Source: Clostridiaceae bacterium
Lineage (GTDB): Bacteria > Bacillota > Clostridia > Peptostreptococcales > Natronincolaceae
DNA length: 64,000 bases
Direction of reading: 5' to 3'
Assembly: GCA_020832135.1 (NCBI GenBank)
Contig: JAFIFG010000101.1
Coordinates: forward strand, 16,656-80,655
A program made the translations under genes and the position numbers. A model generated the notes under the pieces. It was not told where the DNA came from. It did no database searches and saw only the letters and a list, made by a program, of their open reading frames with translations. This document shows, piece after piece, positions 18,404 through 27,195 of this stretch (position 1 is its first letter; each line of letters opens with the position of its first letter).

Positions 18404-20851
18404 ATGCTAAAAAAAGAAATTCAAGTAGAAGATATTAAAAATGCAATAGAGTTAAAATTACAAACCCTTTTCGGGAGAACCTTAAAAAATGCCTCTAAAC
18501 CACAGCTATATAAGGCGGTTGCCACTGCCTTAAGGGATGATATTATGAAAACCTGGGCTTATTCTAAAGAAAAATCCTTAGAAGAAAACGGAAAACAACT
18601 ATATTATCTATCCATGGAATTTCTGATGGGGCGATTTTTCCATAATAATCTAACGAATTTAATATTGGAGGAGAAGGCGGAGATTGCCTGTAATGAACTA
18701 GGAATTGACCTTGAGGAAATTAGGGAAATAGAGCCGGATGCAGGCCTAGGAAATGGCGGTTTGGGAAGATTAGCTGCTTGTTTTCTAGATTCTTTAGCCA
18801 CATTGGGTCTATCAGGACATGGTAACGGTATAAGATATGAATATGGATTATTTAAACAGAAGATTCTTGATGGATATCAAGTAGAAATGCCGGACTCTTG
18901 GTTAGAGGATGGGAACGTCTGGGAGGTTGCGAAATTAGAGGAGCCGGAAATGGTATATTTTGGTGGGATAGTTGAAAAAACAATGGAAAATGGCAAATTA
19001 GTGGTTTGGCAGAAAAACTGTCAATGTGTTAAAGCTATTCCCTATGATGTTCCTATTGTAGGCTATAAATCTGATGTAGTGAACACCTTAAGACTTTGGG
19101 GGGCAAGGGCCATAAAACCATTAGATATGGGGCTTTTTGGAAAAGGCCAATATGTAGATGCATTGGCGGAGAAAGAATTGGCAGAGGTAATATCGAAGGT
19201 GCTATATCCAGAGGATAATCATGAAGAAGGTAAGTACTTAAGGCTAAAACAACAATATTTCTTTGTTTCTGCCAGTATACAAAGCATCATAAGAAAATTT
19301 AAAAATGCCGGGAACGATATTCATGACCTACATGAAAAAGCAGTGATTCATATTAATGATACCCACCCTGCCTTAGGAATTCCTGAACTTATGAGGATTT
19401 TGATTGATCAAGAAGGGTTAGGTTGGGAGGAAGCTTGGGATATTACTACAAAAACCTTTGCCTATACCAATCATACAACCTTACCAGAAGCCTTAGAAAA
19501 ATGGCCAGAAGAGCTGATTAAACAGCTTTTACCTAGAATTTACGATATTATTCATGAAATCAATGAAAGGTTTTGCAGAAAACTATGGGATGCACATCCA
19601 TATGATTGGGATACAATTGGTAAAATGGCCATCATAAGTCACGGTGAAATCCATATGGCAAAGCTTTGTATCGTAGGCTCCTTTTCTGTAAATGGGGTTG
19701 CAAAGCTTCACAGCGAAATATTAAAGAAGGATATATTTAGGGATTTTTATAAGATTTATCCAAAGAAGTTCATAAATGTTACCAATGGTGTTACCCATAG
19801 AAGATTTTTATTAAGAGCCAATCCTGACTTAGCAAAGTCCATCACCAAAAGAATCGGAGATGGTTGGGTTACTGATTCATTTCAGTTGAAAAAGCTAGAA
19901 GATTTCTGCCAGGATACAACACTCCAAGAGGAAATTTACAAGACAAGAAAACATAATAAAGAGGAATTGGCAAAATATATTTTGAATAAAACCAATATCA
20001 AAGTAGATCCTACCTCTATATTCGATACCCATATAAAACGACTACATGAGTACAAAAGACAGCTATTAAATGTTTTACACATTATGTATCTTTACAATAA
20101 GCTATTGGATAATCCTAATTACACTATGCATCCTAGAACCTTTGTTTTTGCAGCTAAAGCAGCTCCGGGCTATCATAAAGCTAAACTCATCATTAAGTTA
20201 ATCCACTCAGTGGCGGATAAAATTAATAACGATAGTACCATCAACGATCAACTAAAGGTTGTTTTTTTAGAAAACTATAGGGTGTCATTAGCGGAAAAAA
20301 TCATCCCTGCTACAGATATAAGCAAACAAATCTCCACTGCCGGAAAGGAGGCATCTGGAACCGGTAATATGAAATTTATGCTGAATGGGGCTCTGACTAT
20401 TGGAACATTAGATGGTGCAAATATTGAAATAAAAGAGGCGGTTGGGTCGGATAACATATTTATATTTGGGTTAACAGCAGAAGAAATCGCCAATTATACC
20501 AAAGAAAATAACTATAATCCCTATGAGATATATCAAAGAGATTCGGAGTTGAAACAAGTACTGGATCAATTAATTAACGGATTTATAGAACCAGAGCATC
20601 CAGATGTGTTTAGAGAATTATATAATGATCTAGTTTATGGTCATGGGGGATGCATAGATCAATACTTTGTTCTAAAGGATTTTGAATCTTACTGCTATAT
20701 TAATGCTAAAGCAGATGAAATCTATAAAAACCCTAAGAAATGGTGGAGAAAGTCTATTATAAATATAGCCAATGCCGGCTACTTCTCCAGTGATAGAACA
20801 GTGGAGGAGTACAATGAAAAAGTTTGGAACTTAAAGAAATATACATTCTAA
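18404..20851 (+). CDS. glgP: Glycogen/maltodextrin phosphorylase
   Basis: 815 residues, GT35 family. PLP is bound by Lys657 in EASGTGNMKFMLNGALT. LGNGGLGRLAACFLDS and the HINDTHPAL motif are also intact. It releases glucose-1-phosphate from glycogen ends. Located in the same operon as the biosynthetic genes, 22 bases after glgA, so synthesis and breakdown are coexpressed and must be balanced at enzyme level. ATG follows TATAGGTGGTAAAACA. Confidence 0.97.
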   Translation: MLKKEIQVEDIKNAIELKLQTLFGRTLKNASKPQLYKAVATALRDDIMKTWAYSKEKSLEENGKQLYYLSMEFLMGRFFHNNLTNLILEEKAEIACNELGIDLEEIREIEPDAGLGNGGLGRLAACFLDSLATLGLSGHGNGIRYEYGLFKQKILDGYQVEMPDSWLEDGNVWEVAKLEEPEMVYFGGIVEKTMENGKLVVWQKNCQCVKAIPYDVPIVGYKSDVVNTLRLWGARAIKPLDMGLFGKGQYVDALAEKELAEVISKVLYPEDNHEEGKYLRLKQQYFFVSASIQSIIRKFKNAGNDIHDLHEKAVIHINDTHPALGIPELMRILIDQEGLGWEEAWDITTKTFAYTNHTTLPEALEKWPEELIKQLLPRIYDIIHEINERFCRKLWDAHPYDWDTIGKMAIISHGEIHMAKLCIVGSFSVNGVAKLHSEILKKDIFRDFYKIYPKKFINVTNGVTHRRFLLRANPDLAKSITKRIGDGWVTDSFQLKKLEDFCQDTTLQEEIYKTRKHNKEELAKYILNKTNIKVDPTSIFDTHIKRLHEYKRQLLNVLHIMYLYNKLLDNPNYTMHPRTFVFAAKAAPGYHKAKLIIKLIHSVADKINNDSTINDQLKVVFLENYRVSLAEKIIPATDISKQISTAGKEASGTGNMKFMLNGALTIGTLDGANIEIKEAVGSDNIFIFGLTAEEIANYTKENNYNPYEIYQRDSELKQVLDQLINGFIEPEHPDVFRELYNDLVYGHGGCIDQYFVLKDFESYCYINAKADEIYKNPKKWWRKSIINIANAGYFSSDRTVEEYNEKVWNLKKYTF

Positions 20852-20872
20852 ATTTCAAAAGTAGGTGGTTTT

Positions 20873-22801
20873 ATGAAGAAAATAAAGGTATATCATAATT
20901 CTTATGAAAATTTTTATCGCAGCCCCTTTGGGGCTGTTACTTGTAATAGAGAGATTACTCTGCGAATAGAAGTATTAGGAACAGAAGAGATTAAAAATGT
21001 TTATATAAAACTAATGAATAGCAAAGAGAGAGAAGAAATTTTTTCTATGTGTATTAAAGAAGAAATAGAGGAAAAGAGTATTTATGAGGTAAAAATCACC
21101 ACACCCCTCTTTCCTTGTTTACTACATTATTATTTTATAATAGAAACTCCTTGTAAAACCTATTACTATGGTAATAATGAAGAGGGATTAGGGGGCGAGG
21201 GGTTACTAAAAGAAGAAGACCCCTCTAGTTACCAGATCACCATTTATAAAGAAGGTGTTTCTGTACCTGAATGGTTTAAAGATGCTGTAATCTATCAAAT
21301 TTTCCCTGATAGATTTTATAATGAGAGGAACGAGGAGGAGCTATTAGGAGTAAAGGAGAATAGCTTTATTTATAGTAGCTGGAGAGATACTCCAATGTAT
21401 ATTAAAGACAATATAACCCAGGAGATTATAAGATGGGATTTTTTTGGTGGCAATCTATCAGGAATCATAAAAAAACTATCTTATTTAAAGGAATTAGGCA
21501 TAAGTGCTATTTATTTAAATCCTATTTTCCTGTCCCCCAGTAATCATAGATACGATATAGCTGATTATAAGGTAATTGATCCCTTGTTAGGGGATAATGA
21601 AACCTTTTGTTTTCTTTGTGAAGAAGCAAATAAAAAAGGTATAGCTATTATATTGGATGGGGTTTTTAGTCATACAGGAAGTGATAGTATTTACTTTAAT
21701 AAAGAAGGAAACTTTCCTACCCTAGGGGCTTATCAATCCCAACAATCTCATTATTATCCATGGTATAGGTTTGATGAATTTCCTAATAAATATGATTGTT
21801 GGTGGGGAATTGGAACCATGCCTAATGTTAATGAAATGGAAATATCCTACTTAGATTTCATCATAGAGGGTGAAAATAGTGTATTAAAGCATTGGATAAA
21901 AATGGGTACTAAAGGATGGAGGCTAGATGTAGCAGATGAGCTGCCGGATGCATTCATTAAGAGGTTTAAAAAAACCATGAAGGAAGTATACCCTGACTCC
22001 ATATTGATTGGGGAAGTGTGGGAGGATGCCAGTAACAAATATAGCCATGGTGAAAAAAGAGAGTATTTGTTTGGAGAAGAATTGGACTCCGTAATGAATT
22101 ACCCTTTTAGAGGAGCTCTGTTGGATTTTTTCATAGGAAAAATTCCTGGAGAAGGTCTAAATAAAAGATTGATGTCCCTTTACGAAAACTATCCTAGAGA
22201 ATATTTTTATAGCATGATGAATTTAATCGGCAGCCATGATGTCCCAAGAATTTTGACATTATTAGGAGAATTACACGTGGAGCATCACTTAACCCAGAGG
22301 GGAAGAGAAAAACTTAGACTCCACAAGGAACAAAGAAATTTGGCTATCAAACGATTAAAACTCTTGGCTTTATTTCAAATGACTTTTCCTGGTGTGCCTA
22401 CTATTTATTATGGTGATGAAGTGGGCATGGAGGGTTTAGAGGACCCCTTAAATAGAGGAACTTATCCATGGGGGAGAGAGGATCAGGATCTACTACAATG
22501 GTATAAAAAAATGATTTCTCTACGAAATAAATATGATTTGTTTAAAGGTGGAGAGTGGTTTCCTCTTTATACACAAGGAGATATCTATAGCTTTGTAAGA
22601 AAAAATCAAAATAAGGAAGCTATCATTGTATTCAATAGAAATAGTAAAGAAGAATATACAGTGGTTCTGGAAGTAGGTAATAAAATAAAAAGTAACAAGA
22701 TAAAAAATATCCTCCACAATCATGAGGAAATTCATATCCAAGAGAACACTGTAGAAGTATCACTTAAACCATTAGAGGGAAAGATATTTTTATATGATTA
22801 A
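20873..22801 (+). CDS. Cytoplasmic GH13 alpha-glucanase (neopullulanase/maltogenic-amylase type)
   Basis: 642 residues without a signal peptide. An N-terminal beta domain (about 1-120, CBM34-like) precedes a GH13 barrel starting at DAVIYQIFPDRF. Catalytic residues are visible in GWRLDVADE (nucleophile Asp), LIGEVWEDA (acid/base Glu) and IGSHDVPRI (Asp). The HRYDIADY motif is present. The arrangement resembles GH13_20 enzymes, which cut alpha-1,4 and some alpha-1,6 links. As the last gene of the glg operon, with no glgX, it is likely the debranching activity that complements GlgP. It starts 21 bases after glgP. Confidence 0.9.
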   Translation: MKKIKVYHNSYENFYRSPFGAVTCNREITLRIEVLGTEEIKNVYIKLMNSKEREEIFSMCIKEEIEEKSIYEVKITTPLFPCLLHYYFIIETPCKTYYYGNNEEGLGGEGLLKEEDPSSYQITIYKEGVSVPEWFKDAVIYQIFPDRFYNERNEEELLGVKENSFIYSSWRDTPMYIKDNITQEIIRWDFFGGNLSGIIKKLSYLKELGISAIYLNPIFLSPSNHRYDIADYKVIDPLLGDNETFCFLCEEANKKGIAIILDGVFSHTGSDSIYFNKEGNFPTLGAYQSQQSHYYPWYRFDEFPNKYDCWWGIGTMPNVNEMEISYLDFIIEGENSVLKHWIKMGTKGWRLDVADELPDAFIKRFKKTMKEVYPDSILIGEVWEDASNKYSHGEKREYLFGEELDSVMNYPFRGALLDFFIGKIPGEGLNKRLMSLYENYPREYFYSMMNLIGSHDVPRILTLLGELHVEHHLTQRGREKLRLHKEQRNLAIKRLKLLALFQMTFPGVPTIYYGDEVGMEGLEDPLNRGTYPWGREDQDLLQWYKKMISLRNKYDLFKGGEWFPLYTQGDIYSFVRKNQNKEAIIVFNRNSKEEYTVVLEVGNKIKSNKIKNILHNHEEIHIQENTVEVSLKPLEGKIFLYD

Positions 22802-22820
22802 TGAATAATCAAAAAATATA

Positions 22821-22854
22821 AAGGAAGCTTTGGAATTGCACCTAAAGCTTCCTT
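22821..22854. terminator. Terminator at end of glg operon (convergent with the cbi operon)
   Basis: AAGGAAGCTTT / AAAGCTTCCTT with a 12-base loop, between convergent genes. Confidence 0.85.
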
Positions 22855-22873
22855 CTATGTTTTATTCCCTAAA

Positions 22874-23299
22874 TTATACTGGAACTTGCTTTCCACTATT
22901 CTTTTTGTTGCGTACAAAAAAGACACAGGAAAGGATTACAAAAAATAATATAACACCACCAACTTTCAACCACTTAGAAATACCACCGCCATAACTTATG
23001 GGATCTCCTACATTCCAAGATACCCTATGACCCATGCCATCATCGGCTACAATACGTGCAGCATCAGAATCAGCATCATAGTAGAAATAACCTTCTTCAT
23101 CTACAGCACCTGTGAAAATTTCTTCTCCTTCGGAATCATATACAATTACATTTGTGCCTTCAGAAAAACTACCATCCTCATAACCGACTTTAATCATTCC
23201 TGACTCTATAGGTTCGATAACCATTCTATGGGCATATACAGCAGTGGTGGATAAAGTGAGTAACAAAACAATCAATAATGTCCTATGGATCAGTTTCAT
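22874..23299 (-). CDS. NikL/CbiL-like accessory protein of the CbiMQO metal ECF transporter
   Basis: 141 residues: a signal peptide (LLIVLLLTLSTTAVYA, likely cut before HRM), a beta-rich domain with VIVYDSEGEEIFTGAVDEEGY and VADDGMGHRVSW, and one C-terminal membrane segment (about 111-131). The DGMGHR pattern and the anchored beta domain resemble the NikL/CbiL components that replace CbiN in some Ni/Co ECF systems. It is last in the cbiM-cbiQ-cbiO operon, and no cbiN is present. ATG follows AAGGAGGAATAGAT. Family call is by pattern, so moderate. Confidence 0.68.
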   Translation of the reverse strand: MKLIHRTLLIVLLLTLSTTAVYAHRMVIEPIESGMIKVGYEDGSFSEGTNVIVYDSEGEEIFTGAVDEEGYFYYDADSDAARIVADDGMGHRVSWNVGDPISYGGGISKWLKVGGVILFFVILSCVFFVRNKKNSGKQVPV

Positions 23300-23334
23300 A
23301 TCTATTCCTCCTTGAAATTTTTGATATTAGTCAT

Positions 23335-24153
23335 TTATTTTAAAAGGTCATAATCTTTTAATAGTGCATCTAAGAGAGATTTTGCTTCTCTTACACTATG
23401 GGGTTTTAAAGAAGTTTTTTCAAAAATTGAATATAAGCTAGGTAGCTTTAATTTTGCTTTCTTCATAAGCTCTTTATTCTCCAATAGAGTAGTAGGGCCT
23501 TGAGCTAACACTTTTCCTTGATTTAAAATAATACATTCATCCCCCCACCTATAGGCCATATCGACATCATGAGTAGTAATAATTAAGGTATGTCCCTGTT
23601 GGTGTAGTGTTTTTAATATAACTAAAAACTGGTGATGGGAATAAGGATCTAATCCTGAAAATGGTTCATCAAATATCAAAACGTTAGGTTCCATGGCAAG
23701 AACACCAGCAATAGCGGCCTTCTTTTTTTGACCAAGGCTCAAATTGTAAGGTGGACGATGCTGTAAATCCTCTATACCAACCAAATTCATTGCTTTTTCT
23801 ACTAAAGCCTGTACATCTTTCTCACAATAACCTAAGTTCCTTGGTCCAAATGCGATATCATCATATACGGTGGTAGAAAATAATTGATCCTCAGGGTTAT
23901 CAAAAACAATGCCCACAGATTTACGTATTTTTTCTATATTTTTTTTAGTAACTGGAGAACCCATGATTTCAACAAGCCCTGTCTGCGGAAGAATAAGACC
24001 GTTTAAATGCTGTAATAAAGTGGATTTACCACTACCATTATGGCCTAAAATTGCAACTTTCTTCTTTTCAGGTATAGATAGGGATATATTGTCTAAGGCA
24101 AGTGTATCATCAGGGTAAGCATATTTTAAGCCTTCAATATGAATTGCATTCAT
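23335..24153 (-). CDS. cbiO: Energy-coupling ATPase CbiO (cobalt ECF transporter)
   Basis: 272 residues. Walker A GHNGSGKS (37-44), Q-loop, signature LSLGQKKKAAIAG, Walker B VLIFDEPFSGLD and the switch His in TTHD are all intact. It powers the CbiMQ transporter. I choose ATG 24153 over GTG 24165 because GGTGATTGTC precedes it; the cbiQ stop lies within that ribosome binding site, indicating translational coupling. Confidence 0.93.
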   Translation of the reverse strand: MNAIHIEGLKYAYPDDTLALDNISLSIPEKKKVAILGHNGSGKSTLLQHLNGLILPQTGLVEIMGSPVTKKNIEKIRKSVGIVFDNPEDQLFSTTVYDDIAFGPRNLGYCEKDVQALVEKAMNLVGIEDLQHRPPYNLSLGQKKKAAIAGVLAMEPNVLIFDEPFSGLDPYSHHQFLVILKTLHQQGHTLIITTHDVDMAYRWGDECIILNQGKVLAQGPTTLLENKELMKKAKLKLPSLYSIFEKTSLKPHSVREAKSLLDALLKDYDLLK

Positions 24154-24158
24154 GACAA

Positions 24159-24908
24159 TCACCACTTTTCAATAATATGTAGTACAATGATCATACCTAT
24201 GAAGGAAGAAGCTTTTATAAGATCCAACTTTGTCATAGGCTGAGGATTTGAAGCAGGTATTCTTCCAGTAAATCCTCGTGAAATCATGGCTCTATGGACT
24301 TTTTCTGATCGATCGATAGATTTAATAAGCATTCCTCCAACCACCTCACCATAGGTTTTAAAGGAATTTTTGTGTAAAGAGCTTCGGAATAACCTGGATA
24401 GTAAGGCTCTTTGGATTTTTTTAAGGTTTTCCCACAATAAAAAAGTGTATCTATAGGATAAAAAGAAAATCGAAACAACAAATGGTGGTAAATGCATATG
24501 GGATAAAGCACTTAATAGCTGCTGCAAGGGTTGACTCAAAATCATAATCATCATGATTAAAGAAACAGATAAAGCCTTAAGTATCAACAATAGAGCAAAT
24601 TGATATCTTTCAAAAGTAGGCGGAAAACCTCCTCCAAAAACAAGTGGTATACTCATAAGAGTTAAAAAAGGAAGCAATAATGCTAGCTTAGAGACTATAA
24701 ACTTAAAAGAAAAGCCCATGGTAAGTACAGTCAATAATAATAGATTAAAAGATAAAAATAATAACCACGATGTATTTAAAGCAATTAAACCAAAGGCAGT
24801 AACAAAGCAAGTGATTACTTTAGTTCTAGCTTCCCAATGAGCACCCCATGAAGTAATTTCTTTTGTAGCATGTATATAGTTATCTTCGTTTAAGAATTTT
24901 GTTGTCAA
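24159..24908 (-). CDS. cbiQ: Transmembrane T component CbiQ (cobalt ECF transporter)
   Basis: 249 residues with about five or six membrane segments and the EcfT-type cytoplasmic coupling motifs (a HRAMISRGFTG segment near residue 210). It links the S component CbiM to the CbiO ATPase. The start is TTG at 24908, with AAAAGGGGTC upstream. Confidence 0.9.
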   Translation of the reverse strand: MTTKFLNEDNYIHATKEITSWGAHWEARTKVITCFVTAFGLIALNTSWLLFLSFNLLLLTVLTMGFSFKFIVSKLALLLPFLTLMSIPLVFGGGFPPTFERYQFALLLILKALSVSLIMMIMILSQPLQQLLSALSHMHLPPFVVSIFFLSYRYTFLLWENLKKIQRALLSRLFRSSLHKNSFKTYGEVVGGMLIKSIDRSEKVHRAMISRGFTGRIPASNPQPMTKLDLIKASSFIGMIIVLHIIEKW

Positions 24909-24935
24909 AATAAAAGACCCCTTTTAGGAACAACT

Positions 24936-25547
24936 TTAAGAAGTTGTCTCTAGTATATTTGGACGAACACGTTGTATAAAGGTTATAGTAAAGGCGGTAA
25001 TCAAAGCTTCTATAAAAATTAAAGGCAAGTAACTTATTGCCAATATATTTACAACAGAAAAAAAGCCTTGGTGATAATAACTATCTGTTATAAAAAGAAC
25101 AAGGACCAGTAATAGAACACAGGTGAAAACTGCAAAGCCTCCTGTAAAACCAGCTAGAATAGCAGGAGACTTGTTGTCAGTTTTAAACCTAGTAAAGATT
25201 CTATAAGAAGCTAAAGCAGGTATACTAACAAGTAATGTATTAATACCTAAAGTAGTAAGTCCACCATGTTGGAAAATCATGGCTTGTAATAAAAGTCCTA
25301 TAAAAATAGCAATAGGGCTGCGCCTTCCCAACATAATTCCTAGTAAACCACCTAGTAGAGGATGAACAGAACTTGGTCCAATTGGAACACTGATTAAGGA
25401 ACAGGTAAAAAAAGTAGCAGTCATAAGGCTTATTTTAGGAATCTCTTCTTCCTTTATATTTTTAATAGAATAGGTCAATACAGCACCAGCAGCTACAGAA
25501 GTAGTGACAGCCATAGGTAAATTAAGAACGCCGTCGGATAAATGCAT
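24936..25547 (-). CDS. cbiM: Substrate-specific S component CbiM (cobalt ECF transporter)
   Basis: 203 residues, six hydrophobic segments. It begins MHLSDGVLNLP; in CbiM/NikM the free N-terminus and His2 coordinate the metal, so the lack of a leader is meaningful. The conserved GPSSVHPLLGGLLGIMLG segment is present. First gene of the operon, controlled by a B12 riboswitch, which favours cobalt over nickel as substrate. ATG follows TATGGAGGGATTAAC. Confidence 0.93.
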   Translation of the reverse strand: MHLSDGVLNLPMAVTTSVAAGAVLTYSIKNIKEEEIPKISLMTATFFTCSLISVPIGPSSVHPLLGGLLGIMLGRRSPIAIFIGLLLQAMIFQHGGLTTLGINTLLVSIPALASYRIFTRFKTDNKSPAILAGFTGGFAVFTCVLLLVLVLFITDSYYHQGFFSVVNILAISYLPLIFIEALITAFTITFIQRVRPNILETTS

Positions 25548-25579
25548 GTTAATCCCTCCATAAAATAAATTTTAAGGGT

Positions 25580-25657
25580 GCTTCAGATGCAGGGAAGGCA
25601 CCTGAAGCTATGAAAATATAATATACCATTCAGCATTTCGTAAGGGAGAACGCTGAA
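25580..25657 (-). other. Two extra hairpins between riboswitch terminator and cbiM
   Basis: GCTTCAG / CTGAAGC (25580-25608) overlaps an alternative GGTGC / GCACC pairing, and TTCAGC / GCTGAA spans 25629-25657. They lie in the transcript after the riboswitch terminator. Function unknown. Confidence 0.45.
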
Positions 25658-25670
25658 GGGGGCGCAAAAT

Positions 25671-25700
25671 AAAAAGCCTACACTTTGTTAGGGTGCAGGC
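25671..25700 (-). terminator. Terminator of the cobalamin riboswitch
   Basis: On the minus strand GCCTGCAC / GTGTAGGC (one G-U pair) followed by TTTTTATTTT. It gives the OFF state of the riboswitch. Confidence 0.85.
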
Positions 25701-25703
25701 ATA

Positions 25704-25777
25704 AAAGACTATTTAAATTCAGTATGCTTAGTACATTTAAAATAATAGAATCATGTAAGCATAACCGACTAGTCTTT
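25704..25777 (-). other. Long hairpin between B12 aptamer and its terminator
   Basis: AAAGACTA / TAGTCTTT and TATGCTTA / TAAGCATA form a two-part stem in the expression platform. It may be part of the antitermination switch. Confidence 0.5.
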
Positions 25778-25811
25778 AAATCCATACACCGTGAATTTAA
25801 AAAGTATTAAG

Positions 25812-25970
25812 CTAAATAAGCAGGTCTCCTGGCTTAGGTTCATCGTCTTTTTACGTCTTCCCGGTAAAAACCAGTGACATATATTGTAAAAGACTCACCA
25901 TTACAGTGGCGGGACCGCGTTGGACTTTCACCAACTTCCCTTATTATTTCCTTTCGGAAACTTATTCAAC
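25812..25970 (-). promoter_or_regulatory. Cobalamin (B12) riboswitch of the cbiM operon
   Basis: On the minus strand it shows the B12-element signatures in order: GGGAAGTTGGTGAAAGTCC, then CGCGGTCCCGCCACTGTAA, and the 3' GCCAGGAGACCTGC element (about 25820-25835). High adenosylcobalamin should terminate transcription before the cobalt transporter genes. Confidence 0.95.
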
Positions 25971-25990
25971 ATAATATTCAGTTTAATTGA

Positions 25991-26019
25991 AGTATAGCAT
26001 AAAGAAAAAATGAAAGCAA
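25991..26019 (-). promoter_or_regulatory. Promoter of the B12 riboswitch/cbi operon
   Basis: On the minus strand TTGCTT (26019-26014), 17-base spacer, TATACT (25996-25991). The leader to cbiM is thus about 435 bases. Confidence 0.7.
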
Positions 26020-26138
26020 TTGTTTTTTGTAAGTAATTTAACAAAGTAATGACTAAATCTTACCAACAGAAAAAAGGGATTCACATAATTTTAGAGAATA
26101 TATAATTCTATAACTATTATAAAAATGTAGGTGATGAA

Positions 26139-26993
26139 ATGAAAAAAAGAAGACCAAGAGGCATGGAAACAATGCCTTTAGCAATAAAGTTTGACTACTT
26201 GAAGGTTCTTTTTTCCATGGCAAATGTAGATGGAGACATCAATCAATTGGAGATGATGGAACTTTATAGGTTAATGGGGAAATTAAAATGCACCTCCAAA
26301 GAGAGAATAGCACTTTTAAAATCCACAGGAGAAAACAATGATATTAAAAATACATTGGATAATCTCTTGTCTCATGATTTAGAACAACAGGAGAAAAATA
26401 TTGTGCGTTTTTCCCTAATAAAGGATTTGCTTATTGTAATGGGTGCCGATTATGATGAAACACTAGAAGAAGTAGTGTTATTTAATACAATAAAGGAAGA
26501 ACTTTATATAACAGATGAACAATTACATCTTACTAGATCAGAATATGAAGAGGATAAGCAGTATTTCAAAAAAAACATAGAGATCTATGATATAAAAGGA
26601 AAAGCTAAAAAAACAGCTTACCAAGTGGCGGGAATAAGTATTCCGTTAGCATTCATGTATGCAAATAACTATTTTAATAATCCTAAAAAAAGGTGTGCAA
26701 GAAAACATTTAACTGTCAGTTCATTAGGAAAGCATGTATTACTAGGAGTTGTCTCCTTAAAGTCTATAGAATGGTTACTACAGAAAGAAGATAGAAAGAA
26801 ATCAAATTTAGATAAAAAACTTTTTTTAGAGTGTAACAAAATTCATGAAACAGCTAAGTTATACGTAACAAGAGATATAATTCATATACAAAAAATATTA
26901 AGCAGCAACCAAGACCAGTTCTTACTACAACAAATAAAATTATTGAAAAAAACTGTTGGCACATTAGAAAAAACAGAACCCAAAATAGTTTAA
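26139..26993 (+). CDS. Hypothetical protein, weakly TerB-like N-terminus
   Basis: 284 residues, basic N-terminus (MKKRRPRGMETM). Residues about 15-130 are helical with a FSMANVDGDINQLE stretch, which resembles the metal-binding segment of TerB/DUF533-like helical domains. A mildly hydrophobic segment near 170 (VAGISIPLAFMYANNYF) and a second near 205 may touch the membrane. The rest is charged and helical. ATG follows GTAGGTGATGAA. I do not recognise a family with confidence. It is monocistronic, divergent from the cbi operon, and ends at a terminator. Confidence 0.6.
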   Translation: MKKRRPRGMETMPLAIKFDYLKVLFSMANVDGDINQLEMMELYRLMGKLKCTSKERIALLKSTGENNDIKNTLDNLLSHDLEQQEKNIVRFSLIKDLLIVMGADYDETLEEVVLFNTIKEELYITDEQLHLTRSEYEEDKQYFKKNIEIYDIKGKAKKTAYQVAGISIPLAFMYANNYFNNPKKRCARKHLTVSSLGKHVLLGVVSLKSIEWLLQKEDRKKSNLDKKLFLECNKIHETAKLYVTRDIIHIQKILSSNQDQFLLQQIKLLKKTVGTLEKTEPKIV

Positions 26994-27023
26994 AAAAGCC
27001 TCCTCTTTAACTGGAGGTTTTCT
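26994..27023 (+). terminator. Terminator of the hypothetical gene
   Basis: AAGCCTCC / GGAGGTTTT with T-rich 3' side. Confidence 0.7.
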
Positions 27024-27047
27024 AGTATTTAAATTTTTCATTTTTAA

Positions 27048-27085
27048 AATATTCAACAGGAAAAAAAGTATTTTTGTTGAATATT
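27048..27085 (+). promoter_or_regulatory. Inverted repeat upstream of the dehydratase operon
   Basis: AATATTCAACA / TGTTGAATATT, 11-base perfect arms, with an inner AAAAA/TTTTT pairing. It may be an operator or leader hairpin; no regulator can be named. Confidence 0.45.
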
Positions 27086-27195
27086 CTAATATAATAAATT
27101 TACATATTGCAGGAAAGAGGGGATTAAGGACAATTACTATCATATTCTTAATATAGAGAAATATATATTAGTTATAAGGACAGGAGGGTAAAGCT

